From contig OY829645.1 of the NCBI GenBank assembly GCA_963691815.1, positions 15,604,848 through 15,668,847 on the forward strand: a DNA stretch of 64,000 nucleotides. The letters run 5' to 3'. A model generated the notes under the pieces. It was not told where the DNA came from. It did no database searches and saw only the letters and a list, made by a program, of their open reading frames with translations. This stretch comes from Echiichthys vipera. Its lineage: Eukaryota; Chordata; Actinopteri; Perciformes; Trachinidae. How positions within the stretch are numbered: position 1 is the stretch's first letter; each line of letters opens with the position of its first letter. Both the position numbers and the translations under genes were made by a program. This document shows, piece by piece, positions 1-12,300 of the stretch.

Positions 1-1270
1 AGCCAGACCAGGCTGAGAGTGAATTATGACAAAGACCATTAGAAACAGATGCAGACACAGTTGTAAGGAGCCAGTAGGCATGTAAGTCAAGGACTTTGGA
101 GAATACTGAGCCCTCACTGTACTCATACGCTTGAAATCTTTAATCAGGAAAACAGTAAATAGCAGTATAAAAAGTTGAGAAATGCACAAGGGGAGAACTT
201 GGACAGTCATGCTATCTCAGACTGTCTTTTTAGTACAAACTCCCTCTTTGTGTCACTTTCCCTTCACAGCAGTTCAGGGTGGAAACATTCTGGGGAAACA
301 AAAAGGACTTTTGGTAAAAGGATTGTAACTTTAAAGTTCTTTCCCAGCTGTACATAACAGCCTGTAGCCTGCGTGTGTTTGAGCCATCCTACACCCCAAA
401 CGTCCTCCTCACTGATTGGTCTTTTAATATTCCCTACATACTACGTCATCATAGAATCCACAGTTAAGCAGTTTGGAATAATGCTGATAGGTGAGCCAGC
501 TTATCATTACAACTGATGATAACAGTCTACTAAGGCAACTAGGAATTATAATAATGCCATAGCACCTCATATCAATGGTAGATGATAGTGGTCTAAACGG
601 TCAAATTGGCTGGTTTTATTAATTTCTGTATCCAAAGTTCTATACAGTATTTGATGTGATACTGTTGTTCAACCTAATTGATATACATGACAAAATAACA
701 GAAACGACGCATTACAACTCAACAGCAAAACTGATCAGGTTGATGGGGGTTTATTTAACATTGCATTTGATTAAGCTATTTGTCAATACAATGGCAAATG
801 AGCGTTTATGCCTTTAGCATAAGCAAATTAAATAAATACAATATAGTCTTCGATCTAAAGATATAATACAATGACGCTGTTTTTCAAAGCTTTAATCACT
901 ACATTATTTTAAAGGCATCTTGGTGTCTATTTTATTTGTGGTTTACGACATCACATTAACCCAAAGATAGCATGGAACAGTTTATGTTCTTCTTCAACTC
1001 TTGCCAGACCTTGACCTGACCAGATGACACATGAGTAAACCTCCAGCCAATAAACCACAACATGCTTGTGGTGTCGTCTTTCCATGCAAGTGAACCAGTA
1101 AGCCAGTTAAGTAGTTGGCGAACATGAATGTATGCTTAAGTGCTTCACACTTATGAATGTATGACATCCAGAAACATGTAAGCTACTGGCCTCTCACTGT
1201 ATTCAATTCTGCAATCACATGATATACTTCTAAGTAACCGAACATCAGCAGAATACATTGATTAAAAAAA

Positions 1271-1318
<48 letters not shown>

Positions 1319-2939
1319 TATTATAATTTCAAAATAAAGCAGATGAAAGCAGATTAGCATTGATATGCAATGACTTGTACATTTACTATGCAATCAAAAC
1401 CACCTGCTAGAAAATGATGCCTTTAAATGAGACAGATTTATGGTTGTTGTTGTTTGCTGAAGGCTAAGTTCACAGGTTTTACTGCCAGGGCAATAAAGTC
1501 ATAAAAACATGTTTTAAAGAGGTATGTCAAGTCTGTCTCTTTTAGATATTAATTTATTTGGTAAACATTTGGGTTGTTTTGCCAACATCCATTAAAAAAG
1601 CATGTAACATTTATAGGCAAATACTTGTTTTACATTTAAATCAGTCCAGTCATCCAAGCGTACATTATTGGAAAGTATATTTTAATTGCTGAGAAAAATA
1701 ACAACACAAACGTACTGTAAGAATACTACTTTATGTAAGGAATTATGTTTGTCATTATGTTTCATACATAAATAAATGGGTACTTTATATGTGAATGGAC
1801 GCTTTTATACTTGTTTACTGTATGTGTAATTCTATTAAGGATGTGTTTGTTTTAACACTTGTCGATAATCTTGATTATGTTTCAGATGTCTATAGAAACA
1901 AACTCATAACAGCTGCTCTATGTTTGGCACGTCATCGGATGGGAGGGGACACACTTACATCACTTCTTTATTTAAGCTTCTAAGGACAGTGGCTGGCAAT
2001 GTTTACAGTGCGTCTTAAAATAATACAATTCTCAACATGACATGCAACTGGAATACCAGCCTATAATAAAGGACGAGAGAGAGAAGCATTCAAGGGCTCC
2101 AGCCTTGAGCTTGTATCCGTCTATAAGTTTTATTCAGAGCTAGAAATACAGAAAAAAACATTTCCTACACTTTTTGTTTGTTCTTGTTTTTTAGACGCCT
2201 TAAAGTAGATTATTTCCCCACATATAAAACTTCCTCCAGTGGACATTATGATATATTTCCACTCCAGTTTGTCAAATCATTATTGGCCTTTTAGAAATTC
2301 CTTATTTTGTTCATTAGAGTCGACAGGATAGTTATTAATATGTTCCAGTTGCTGTTATATGTCACTTTCACTAAACATGATTACAGGAAATCAGCCTTAT
2401 AAGATTCACAAATGCATTGGACAGCTTTTTGACATTATCCCTGCACACAAATGTTGATCTTTAAAAATATACACCTGATCTGACTGTTTAGACAGACTTG
2501 ATGTTGATGTATTTATTTTTTGTTTTTATGTAGTGTGGGTTTTGTAACAACTAATTTGTAATTAATCATACTGTCTTACAGGCTGCATCTCCTATGTAGT
2601 CAATATGCATATCCTTTAAAATGCATCTTGGAGTTTGGTTGCACTCAATTTCTTACCTTATTTATTGTCATAATAAACCATTTATAAATCAGGACATTAC
2701 GCTTACAATCACATCAACATTAACAGCTCACTGTGAACTCTAATATATTTAGATTTCAGGCTTGTAAACAAACAAACTTCATCTGGTTCATGGGAACAAT
2801 TTATTCTTTAAGGAGGTATTTACCCTGCTCCCTGATCCACCCTTCACTGCGCCCCCACTGTGCTTCACCGCCCACCCAACCTCCAATGTCTTTGGAGTCA
2901 CCACAAATACAAAAAAGCCTAAACAGCTTTTGGCAGTCA
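1..2939. other. upstream sequence without recognised gene
   Basis: AT-rich, with the (TA)n run. Short open frames have no recognisable domain or splice structure. A TATAAAAA at about 165-172 has no gene after it. Confidence 0.6.
1276..1315. repeat. (TA)n microsatellite
   Basis: About 20 TA units. Confidence 0.95.
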
Positions 2940-3079
2940 CTGGGTCTAGTCAGTAGAGGAGCATCAAGCACAGACTCACACACTGCTGGAAGGATCTATT
3001 ACACTGAAAAAATTAGGAGAAGGCACAGTGTGACCAGACTGCTGCCTGAAAGGGAAGAGAGCTGATAACACTGAGGACG
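2940..3079 (+). other. possible non-coding first exon of copy A
   Basis: A purine-rich stretch ends at a good donor (gtgagc after 3079; an alternative gtaggt follows 3087). The ATG exon starts with an acceptor at 6297, so a 5' non-coding exon must exist upstream. Position and start are inference; the 5' end is undefined. Confidence 0.3.
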
Positions 3080-3561
3080 GTGAGCAGGTAGGTGGCCCTC
3101 AAAACGAAGGCAGGGTGGATGAGGAAATATTCTTAACAGAGAGCAAAAGTGGATTACATTCAGCCTATTACTTGTAAGTCAGCCCCTGTGAACCATGTAG
3201 GAAAGATACAATGTTAACCGTCACTGTTTGCATCAGTAAGACGTCAGTATTTTGAGAGCAAGTGCACATGATGCAGGTGCCGTAAAAACTTGCTGTTCTC
3301 AAAGAGCAATAAATCGAGCACCATTTTATGTGCTATCTTATTTCAGTTGCTCAAAATTTTAAAGTATATAACCATGATAATAATGTAGATATTAATTAAA
3401 CATTGTACAGGATTTAGGTTCACAGGAGGACACACAAAATTGTTGTAGGTGCATGAAATCACTTTAGTGGGGCATGCAGGCTTCTCAGTTTGAATTTCAT
3501 GGTTTAAAAACTGGGAAGCTGGATCATTGCAGTGAGGTCAGAGCTGTAAGGTTGTTGAGTG

Positions 3562-3617
3562 ATCAGAATCAGAATCAGAATCAGAAATACTGTAATAATC
3601 CCAGGGGGAAATTGTTT
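3562..3617 (+). repeat. LINE/SINE tail fragment
   Basis: Three AGAATC-type units followed by ATACTGTAATAATCCCAGGG and GGAAATT, the common teleost retroelement tail. Confidence 0.5.
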
Positions 3618-5100
3618 AAAACAATGATGACTTACTTTAGATGGAGCTATAAAATCGATATGTACCTTGAGATTCAGAGAGCTGCGTGAAGGGTCTGGGC
3701 TGTATTTTGGCAGAAAATAGGATTTCTTTTCACTTAAAAGAAATAAACGGGACTGTGGTTGATACTATTCACAATGTAGTCATCATTCTCTATGTGCTTG
3801 TGTTTTTGTGAAAAGCAATTATCTTTAATGCAGTTACGCTTCACAGATCTGAAAGGACAATATCCATTTCAAAGATAAGACTGCAAAAATAGTAGAATAA
3901 ACACAGACTGAGAAAAAACACAGAACATGCTTAAGCATCTCTTACATGTTTTTGAACAACATATACATCAACTTGTCAGCCCTCTTATAGCAATTGAACA
4001 AATCCACTGGGACGTTTAAATAGCGCCATTAGCACTCATTTGACACCAAAAGGCCTTATCACCATGCCCAGTTCACAGCTGAAGCCACTTTCTGTCTCGT
4101 ACACTCAGCTGCAGTCAGTGATGTGTGGAGAAATGCAGTGAGGGAAATTTGAGAAGCTACCAGATGCAATTTCAAGAGTATGCGGTCAGTGGTGCAGTCA
4201 TCTGCGGGAGTTGACTGAATCACATGTCACGTACAACAGACATTAGGCATAATTTGTTTGTCTGCTGTGCAGTCACTCAAACTTCAAAGAACTCTGCAGG
4301 CACCTTCTGAAGACAGTCTCTGTGTTTCATGCTGTTAATTCGAGAAGAGATCAACTTTAAGTAATTTCATGCAATGTGGTGTTTTACACATGCCGAGATG
4401 ACATTACAGGCAAGCATCAAAGGGGTTTGACCATGCATGGCTACTGAAACACTCACTCTGTTATATTCTGCACACACAATGACAAGGAGAGTCCTTGTGA
4501 CACCCTGTGTGGTGTTAGTATCTTAATTAGAAATATCCCTGTGGTAATGGTTTTCTCCCACAGTATTTTGTCTTATAACTGATCATTTTGTTTATGTCTG
4601 CAACGAATCAAGCAAAATTAGAAGGATATATTTTCTTTCTGCTACAGTGGTCGAACATTTCTGTCTCTAATTTTAAACATGGTGACTTGTTATGTTGCCT
4701 GCAGTGACAGCCAGCCTGCCTACATATTTGTTGCATGCAATAATTCTGTGAACTTTACCGAAATGCAGAACAAATCTTTAAAATGTCATGGACATTGAGT
4801 GGGAAAGATGCCCAAGACTGTATAGACAGTTATATGGCCAACCATGTCCCCACCCACACAAGTCAGATTTTATTTAATCAGAGGAGAGCCTGAGCCAAAC
4901 ATTAAACTATAAATGCAATGAGCTAAAATGGCAATACTATTCAGTGGGAGGGAGGAGGAGTGGTTTCCTTTAATGCAAAGGGCCTCATGCCAAAATGTCT
5001 TCTGTTTCAGGCTGTTTTGCTTTTACCATATGCGTTGTGTGATTCATTTTCAAGATCCACCGGCAGCCAAGACCCCTGCTGGAGCCCAGAACGAGTACCA

Positions 5101-5110
5101 CTAAAAATAA
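5101..5110 (+). promoter_or_regulatory. consensus MEF2 site upstream of copy A
   Basis: CTAAAAATAA fits YTA(A/T)4TAR exactly. It lies between the putative first exon and the ATG exon. Short motif; function inferred from the muscle role of the family. Confidence 0.3.
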
Positions 5111-6297
5111 AATGCTTAGTTTCCAAGACAGCAAGGTTTTATTTTCAGTGGAATGTCAGGACACACTGTAAATATTTAACATTCGAAGTGAAATATTTAA
5201 GAATCTGTATTTAGTGAAATTACACTGCAGATAAAAAAGTCATCCCTTTATACAAGCCAGACTCATATTTCAAATAGACATTTCAAATTTTTTATCATTT
5301 TCTAACTTTCTTCTTGAACAGCCTCTCATTCTGAGCTCTTGGGTCTTAAATGATCACAGATGATCTGAGTTTTTGAGTAAATACTAATAAACTATTCAAG
5401 CTTCAAATGTTTAGAAAAAAAATAAAAGCCTTTTTGTAAATGAGGCTGCATACTACAGTAGGTTTGTATCTATTACAGCAGGTGGGCGTGATAATGCCAT
5501 ATAAAGAATCATGTAATCAGTAGTTACAAGGCCGTTTACATGCAATGTGAGCTGTGCACAATAGCAAGCATTAAAATCCTAATAATTGATTGTTCAACGT
5601 ACCAGGGGAAAAGCCTCAGTATTATCTTATTAGGTCATCCAAGTAAATACAAAAGTGCCATGTTTTTCACACTGAGCACTAAAGGCAGAATTCAGACAGG
5701 ACTCACCTCTTCATGTCAGCATTTTGCCAAAATCTTTGTTCAGCTGCAAAGTGATAATGACAATAATATCAATTGCCTGTACATAACCACAGCTACTTTA
5801 AGTCCATGTCCAATGAGATGGTTAAGACCTCTTAACTTAAGAGTCATTAGGTCACATTTTACGAGAACAAAAATCAGTAAGGGCATAAAGTGTCTCATGA
5901 TGTGACCTTTCATAACAGAGATGAGACACGTCTCATGTTACAGTTGTAAGTCAGCTGTGATTGTCATTACAAATTGTACTTTTATATAAAACTATTCTGG
6001 TATCTTTAAAATTATATGTTATGAAAATTGAAACCAAATGGAACCAACCCTCAGTATTAGTCAAAGTTTGTTTTGGAAAATGTGTATTGTTAGGTAATAC
6101 AGTTGATATGTATTTTCCAATCAAGATAAGGTAGAACTGCAGGTGTGCTGAAATGTGTGGTAAAAGCTGCAAGCTGCATCTTTAGCATTTTTTCCTAATG
6201 TCTGGGAACGACCTAAAACATTATGTTTACTTGCATGTGTTTTAAAATAGCAATAATAATATTTATCAGGACTGTATCCTCTGTCTTTTTTCCACAG

Positions 6298-6384
6298 AGC
6301 CTTCTGGATCAGCAGACCTCAATTGGAAAGCCAAGATGTGGAAGAAGTCTAAGGTGACCGATCAAACTGCTGCTGGGCAGGCGG
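6298..6384 (+). CDS. igfn1: copy A exon 1 with start codon
   Basis: Acceptor tccacag, 38 bases of 5' UTR, ATG at 6336, donor gtgagt. Codes for MWKKSKVTDQ... and ends in phase 1. Exon 1 of copy C shares the SKVTD string. Confidence 0.8.
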
Positions 6385-9300
6385 GTGAGTGCAGGGTGGT
6401 GGACGACCTCTCTGTTTAGGTCAGTTAAGGGTTTGTATTGCAGCTCTCTCGGCCTGTATCTCCTCTTATCTGAGGAATGATCATGAACAGGATTTATTTG
6501 ACTTACACACATTTGACTAATATTTATACAAATTGAAGATTCATGCGAAATTGCATTGAAGAAAGGAAAACAAACCTGCAGGACAAGAAAACACCTGGGA
6601 AGCTTATCATGTCAAAGATTGAATTCATCTTTTTTTTAAGACGTGGAATCCCCGAGACATCTGAAAACTGCTGTATTATGTTGAGGGCTGATCATATCCA
6701 CTGAGAGAAAATGAAGAAAAGCATCTCAGTTTTTCCTTTTGTCAAGTGAAAGCAATATTATTCATGGTTTTTCAAGAAAACTCAACAGCAAAGATTTTTT
6801 TTTTTTGTCAACAAGGACATAAATGCTACTTTTCAATGGGAGCCTTTTGACATCTGAAAAAAAAAGTAGCAACAAGTTTGAAAGTGGATGAAAAGGATGT
6901 GATTATATGAAGACGACTGTCAGATGCCAGAAGATGAGATGCAAATAGGCCGTTAATCACTGAATGAGAGAAAAAGTCTCTTCATGACAAAAATAGTCAA
7001 ATTAAAGAATACTAATGATGCATCTGGATGATCATTCGCAAGCTGCTGCCACCATTGAACGTGAAATGATGCCCTTTGTTTGGTGAAAGACAAAATGAAG
7101 GCATCTTTTAAATTAATTTCCGACAAGTTGCTTTTCCACAAATATTTGCATAATTTCTCTCAAGCACTGCGCAGGAATCATCCTGAGATGTCAGCTGAAA
7201 ATGCCTGAGCGAGTCTAATCAACAGCTGCACAGCGCAACTATTCACATGCTGTTGTATAAACATATTGCTAACATACTGTATTATATTTTGTCTATGACT
7301 AACCATTTCTTGTTGTGTGTGTCTCTGAATATGTTGTTCTGCCTAAGTTGTGTCCGTGTTGGTGCTTCCCATTCCTGGGTTATACTGTATATAGTGATGT
7401 TTTATGTTTCTTGTGTCCATAATCCTGTCGAAGCTCCAACCAGCCATGGTGCTTTTGTCAGGATTAATATTTACCTGTCCTGTTCCCTCCCCTACTGTCA
7501 CGTTGCGTGTTTAGTCGACGGTTCAGAAGGAGTTCAACCAGACGACAAAGGTATGCGTGCAAAAAAGAAATCAAATTACACAAACGACTCACCTTCTGTA
7601 AGTGCATGACGTTGGGTGAGTTGCATGTATGATGTGGTCTTCATCACGTCTTGAAAGGTGTCATCCAAAATGGATGGTTCAACTTTCAGTGTCGCAACAG
7701 ATGCATTTTTATTGTGACATTTTAAACAACCTCCATATGATTACTACCACAAGGCTATTGCTAGAGGGCACTGCTGTTGATTTCCATGTGTCAACTTTGT
7801 CTTGTAACTTAAAAGGAAAAATGACACTTTTTTAATTCATGTCCAAATGCTGATTAGCCCTGAACAGTATGCTGGCACAGTTCTGTCTCAATAAGTGATC
7901 CACAGCGACATTTGTCTCCAAGAGGTGTTATGATCTCTCCTAAATTCCAAATAATCTGACTGACCATCCCAGTGCCCCGTTAAAAAATCCCATAAACCTT
8001 CATGCTTAAACATAACTTGTACATATAAAACAAGATCAGTAAATACAAACAAAAAACCCCACTACAAGTTAAACATACACCAGGGAAAACTGAGTCAACC
8101 CTTTAAGATACCACCCTTTCTGTATTCCCTTATAATTTTTGGCCCTTCCATGCCTGACCCTTCATGCTTTCCTTGGCTTCACTGTGATGACCAGGACTGC
8201 CACAGATTTTTCAAATTTCAATTTATACCCTAGCAGTCCAAAGCAGGTCTAAGAGAACCATGTGCTGTCAATATGTGTCATAACAACATATGTATATCAG
8301 ATGAAATGAGCTATCGGGATCAATTTTAGCCATATCGCTTAACCCTACAGTACATTATGCCAAAGCATTATTAAAATAATATAAAAGTAGAGAAAGGACA
8401 TTAAGATGTCCTCTAGTCCAACTGTATAAAGTTTAGAAACATGAGGAAGCAAGTTCTTTTCAACCACAGGCATTTCAGAAAGCTACCTACAGTTTTTTAT
8501 GCCGGCCCATAGCTGTCAAGATCTCTTGAAAAACAAGATATAAGAATCTGGTGACATCGGTGAATGTTGCTCTTATATATTTCATATATATGCTCAGGAT
8601 AACACTACCATTATGAATCGTTCTGTGCTAAATATATGCCACTCCATAAATTACATTATGCTGATTGACCCATGAAATCAATGCCCGGCTTAAACATGCA
8701 GTTTTTAAGGGCTGTTCTACAATAGACTGATCAATATTTTCACGGAACCCAATTGCTTTTAACGATGTCAGCATCATCATTGTGACTCCATAGTCCAACG
8801 TCCCGCTTGTTATCAGCTCAACAAGTCATGTACTGTTATCTGCTACGTACAGTACATACTGTTCTGTAGCTCCTGCCAGAAGCAATTTACCCCCAATGCG
8901 CTTAAGACTGCAAAATGCCCCCCTGCTCATTTAACTACATATTCTATAGTTTATATTTGCCTATTACAGGTCTTTCATGCCAGGAGAAAATAATTAAAGA
9001 TCCCAGGACAAGCTGAAACCCCGGGATCAGCATTCAGTGATGCCGCCCTTGAGATTGCTTTGGGTTAGTCCATATTGGTACTATTAGGTGTTCTGGGACT
9101 TCTTCAAAGCACTTAAACCTGCTTCAATACCTTATATCACCACTACATCACTTTATTTATTTATTTAATGGTACTGTAACTATCTGCTGCTACACTTACT
9201 GTGCTTTAGGACATGCTGCTACATTTCACTGTGGTTTACTGTAACTTACTGTAACTTACTTAAGTACGAAATGCTGCTACACTCCACTGTGCCATACTGT

Positions 9301-12300
9301 CACTTAGTTCTGTAGGAAATGCTGCTACGTTTTTAACATTTTTAACACTTATAACTTATCGCTCCTTCTCACTTATTTAGTTTGTACTTATTTCATTTCA
9401 ATCTGCTGCTAAACTGCACAGTGCGTATTGTTGTATATTGTATATACCTACGCTTAACCACGATGTCTGTTGCACTCTGTCACACTTAGTTCATTGCTTG
9501 ATTTATTTTACGTTAGTTTTATTTTGATTTGATTTATGTTTATGCTTATTGTTACTCTGACCCTTTCCCACCTTTGTATTGAACTGTTGCAAAATAATTT
9601 CCCTCGGGATAAATAAAGCCTCTTGAATCTTGAATGAATCTTGAATTCTAGAGTTTAAAACAGCTATACAAGCGAGCTAAGTTGGACTCATAATTTGTCC
9701 CCTCCGGACCACTAGAGAGCAGCGCTTTTTTCCCCCCACACAGAAAACTTCTGGCCAACTAAACCTGTTTTGACTGCTCACAATTTAGACTGAACTGTGC
9801 CAGAATAAAATAATATTATACACTGTATAGTTAAAATACGAACATTGGGTGTTTATTTAATTACACACTTCAACCTTCTGTAGACCATGTACTTGTGCCA
9901 CGTGGACACAAAATGAAGCAGTAATGTGATGGACAAGAATTAGTAGCTACTGGCTAAAGATACACTTTATATCTTTACGTGTTTTCTGTCTTTCTGAGGA
10001 TATCATTTGCAAGCTACAAATGAGAGCTGAAAAACAAATTAATTACTGATTTACATGTTGTTTTTTCAACTATCTTCAAGTAAATCAAATAAAATTTGAG
10101 GTTTAATACGAATCCACCCATATTATTATTAACATTAGCTCAATGCTTCCACTCACATTTTCAACGTTACATAAACATGATGTTTATGGCAAGAATACTG
10201 ATTTGTTTATAACAAAGACTATAAGTTGCCTGCTATTTATATAAATAAAGTCACTTGGGGGTGCATGTTTATATGAAGATTAAACACTCACCACTAATGT
10301 CAAGAAGTCCATGAGGTGGGAGAGAAAAAGTACATTATTATAAAACTTGAGTACATCTTTGACAAAGTTTAAAATTTGGTTTTAAAAATTGGAAAAATGT
10401 CTTGATGCATAACTTAGACCGTCACATTCCCTTTGGAAAGGTTGGCTTTTGACCATGATGTGGCTCATACAGTATCTTCTGCTCCTCATGAGCACTCTGT
10501 TTTAAGGGTTTAGTGTCAACACACAAGAGACGTTGAGTGTAGGTGTAGTTGTGAATAAGCTTTTCATTAGATTCTGTGCTTGCAATAACAGTGGAAAAGT
10601 TTCATCAAAAATTGAGGACAAGAAATCACCATAGTCAGATTAAAGGTGGTAGAGAGGGCTATGCTAATTTAGTTCAGAACATTTGCATTTCATTTTGTTT
10701 TCCCTATTTCCAATTACTCAGTTTATTAAAAACAAAATGCTAGGTAAAAACATTAATAAAAAGGATTATGCTGCATAAACATGGATTCTGGCAGACGGTA
10801 GACAGCAGACTGGATATATTTAAAGTGGACGGAAGAAGGACGTTAAATAAGTTGAGGCCTGCAGAGAATATCGGTGGCGGTAACGAGACTATTTTGAACA
10901 GAGAGGAGTAAAAAATTCCACTCTGCGCTCCATATAAAATCTTCCCACACATGCTCCCCGCTCGCTCACCCTTGCTCCACTCACTTTGCTCTTGGCATAG
11001 GCCTCGTTTTGGTGCAACAACATCTGGAGTGATATGATCAGAGGTTGAAATCCTGCCGAAGACGAATCTGAAGAACTCATGTTGCATTTGTACTGGTTGA
11101 TAGATCTGGCTCCTCCCTCAGTCACAGAGTTTGTCTCATGTGGGGCGGGTTTAAGACGATGACTGACAGCGTCACCGTCCAGTCTGCAGGTCTGTTCATC
11201 ACACTTTATCCGACTCACGAAACTTAGATTGAATCATGACAAGTTTGCAATCCAGCCACAAATGTAGCAAGCACAGCAATTTCGTTGCTGTGATTTGTTG
11301 TAGGTTACGTTTATGTTCCTGAGCGGACCCCTCGGAAATCGAAAATGGACTGAGAGGGCCAAGACTAATATGCATTTGTGATTAGTCTGGTGATGCCAGG
11401 CTAACAAGCAGCTACATGTATTATTAGAATAATTAAAATTAAAAATACAAAATAATTTTATTTGATACCATTCTTTCACCCTTATATTGTCATGCATGTT
11501 TCGTTTTGGTGTGATGCCATACCGTCGGACTGTTTGTTTTTCCTGTGTCGTCCAAAAGGTGTTGTCCGTTTGCAGTCTACCGTTTGCCTGAATAAATGTG
11601 AATGCAACATTAAGCCGATGGAAATTATCACAGCAACTACTTGTTTACATAAACAAGCAAGTCTTCAGAGGTTTAATCCATTATTGTGGCATTTGTATCC
11701 CTAAATATGTTGCATTCTTCACATAAACACTTTAAATATTTAAATGTGACTTTGTGTGAAGTTTACACTGACAAATGTTAACTGGGTAAATTTCTGGGTT
11801 TTACAATTGCATTTATTATCCACTACTGTACCTACTGTATTCATTCAAGTTCCCTGATTTACAGAGGTGGTTCCTCAAATAAGCCATTAACAACTTCATG
11901 CTTGTATGAGTTTATGGCAAATACTGTATCTTTAATTTGCCCCCTCTCTACATTAAGATTGTCTAATTGTTTATTTGTTTTATCTTTATCAGGAATCAAG
12001 AAGAAGTCAAAAGTGCCTGGGGTAATGATAACCCAGTTTATGGAGGAACTTCCAGAGGGCATGTCAACTCCAGATTTCACCCGCAAACCCATTGCTTTGA
12101 CTATTCAGGAGGGTAAGTCTTCATGTCTCTGAGAGATGACTGATATTAATCAAATTTAAGGCTGAATTTAAAATACTAGTTAAAACCTGATAGTAAAAAA
12201 ATAAAATAAAATACCTTGACCTAAATCACAAATAGCATAAGCAACATGTAGACTTCAGGAAGGGAGTAGCAGTCAGCCCTACTCCATGTTGAGAATACAA

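Larger units (their letters stand above)
3080..6297 (+). other. putative 5' UTR intron of copy A
   Basis: Holds the retroelement tail at 3562 and a MEF2 site at 5101; otherwise nothing recognised. Confidence 0.35.
7551..11992 (+). other. copy A intron 2
   Basis: 4.4 kb, repeat-filled (LINE tail 9080-9650, dispersed repeat 11234-11412). Antisense open frames around 10740-11220 lack domains. Confidence 0.7.

Noticed and set aside
165..172. TATAAAAA as a promoter
   Set aside because: No gene or exon follows within reach; common by chance in AT-rich DNA.
2733..3065. 110-codon plus-strand frame near the putative first exon of A
   Set aside because: Composition looks random and it has no link to a donor in frame with copy A; best read as leader or upstream DNA.
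10740..11218. Overlapping antisense frames of about 110 codons
   Set aside because: No recognisable domain, no splice context, and adjacent to dispersed repeat sequence.
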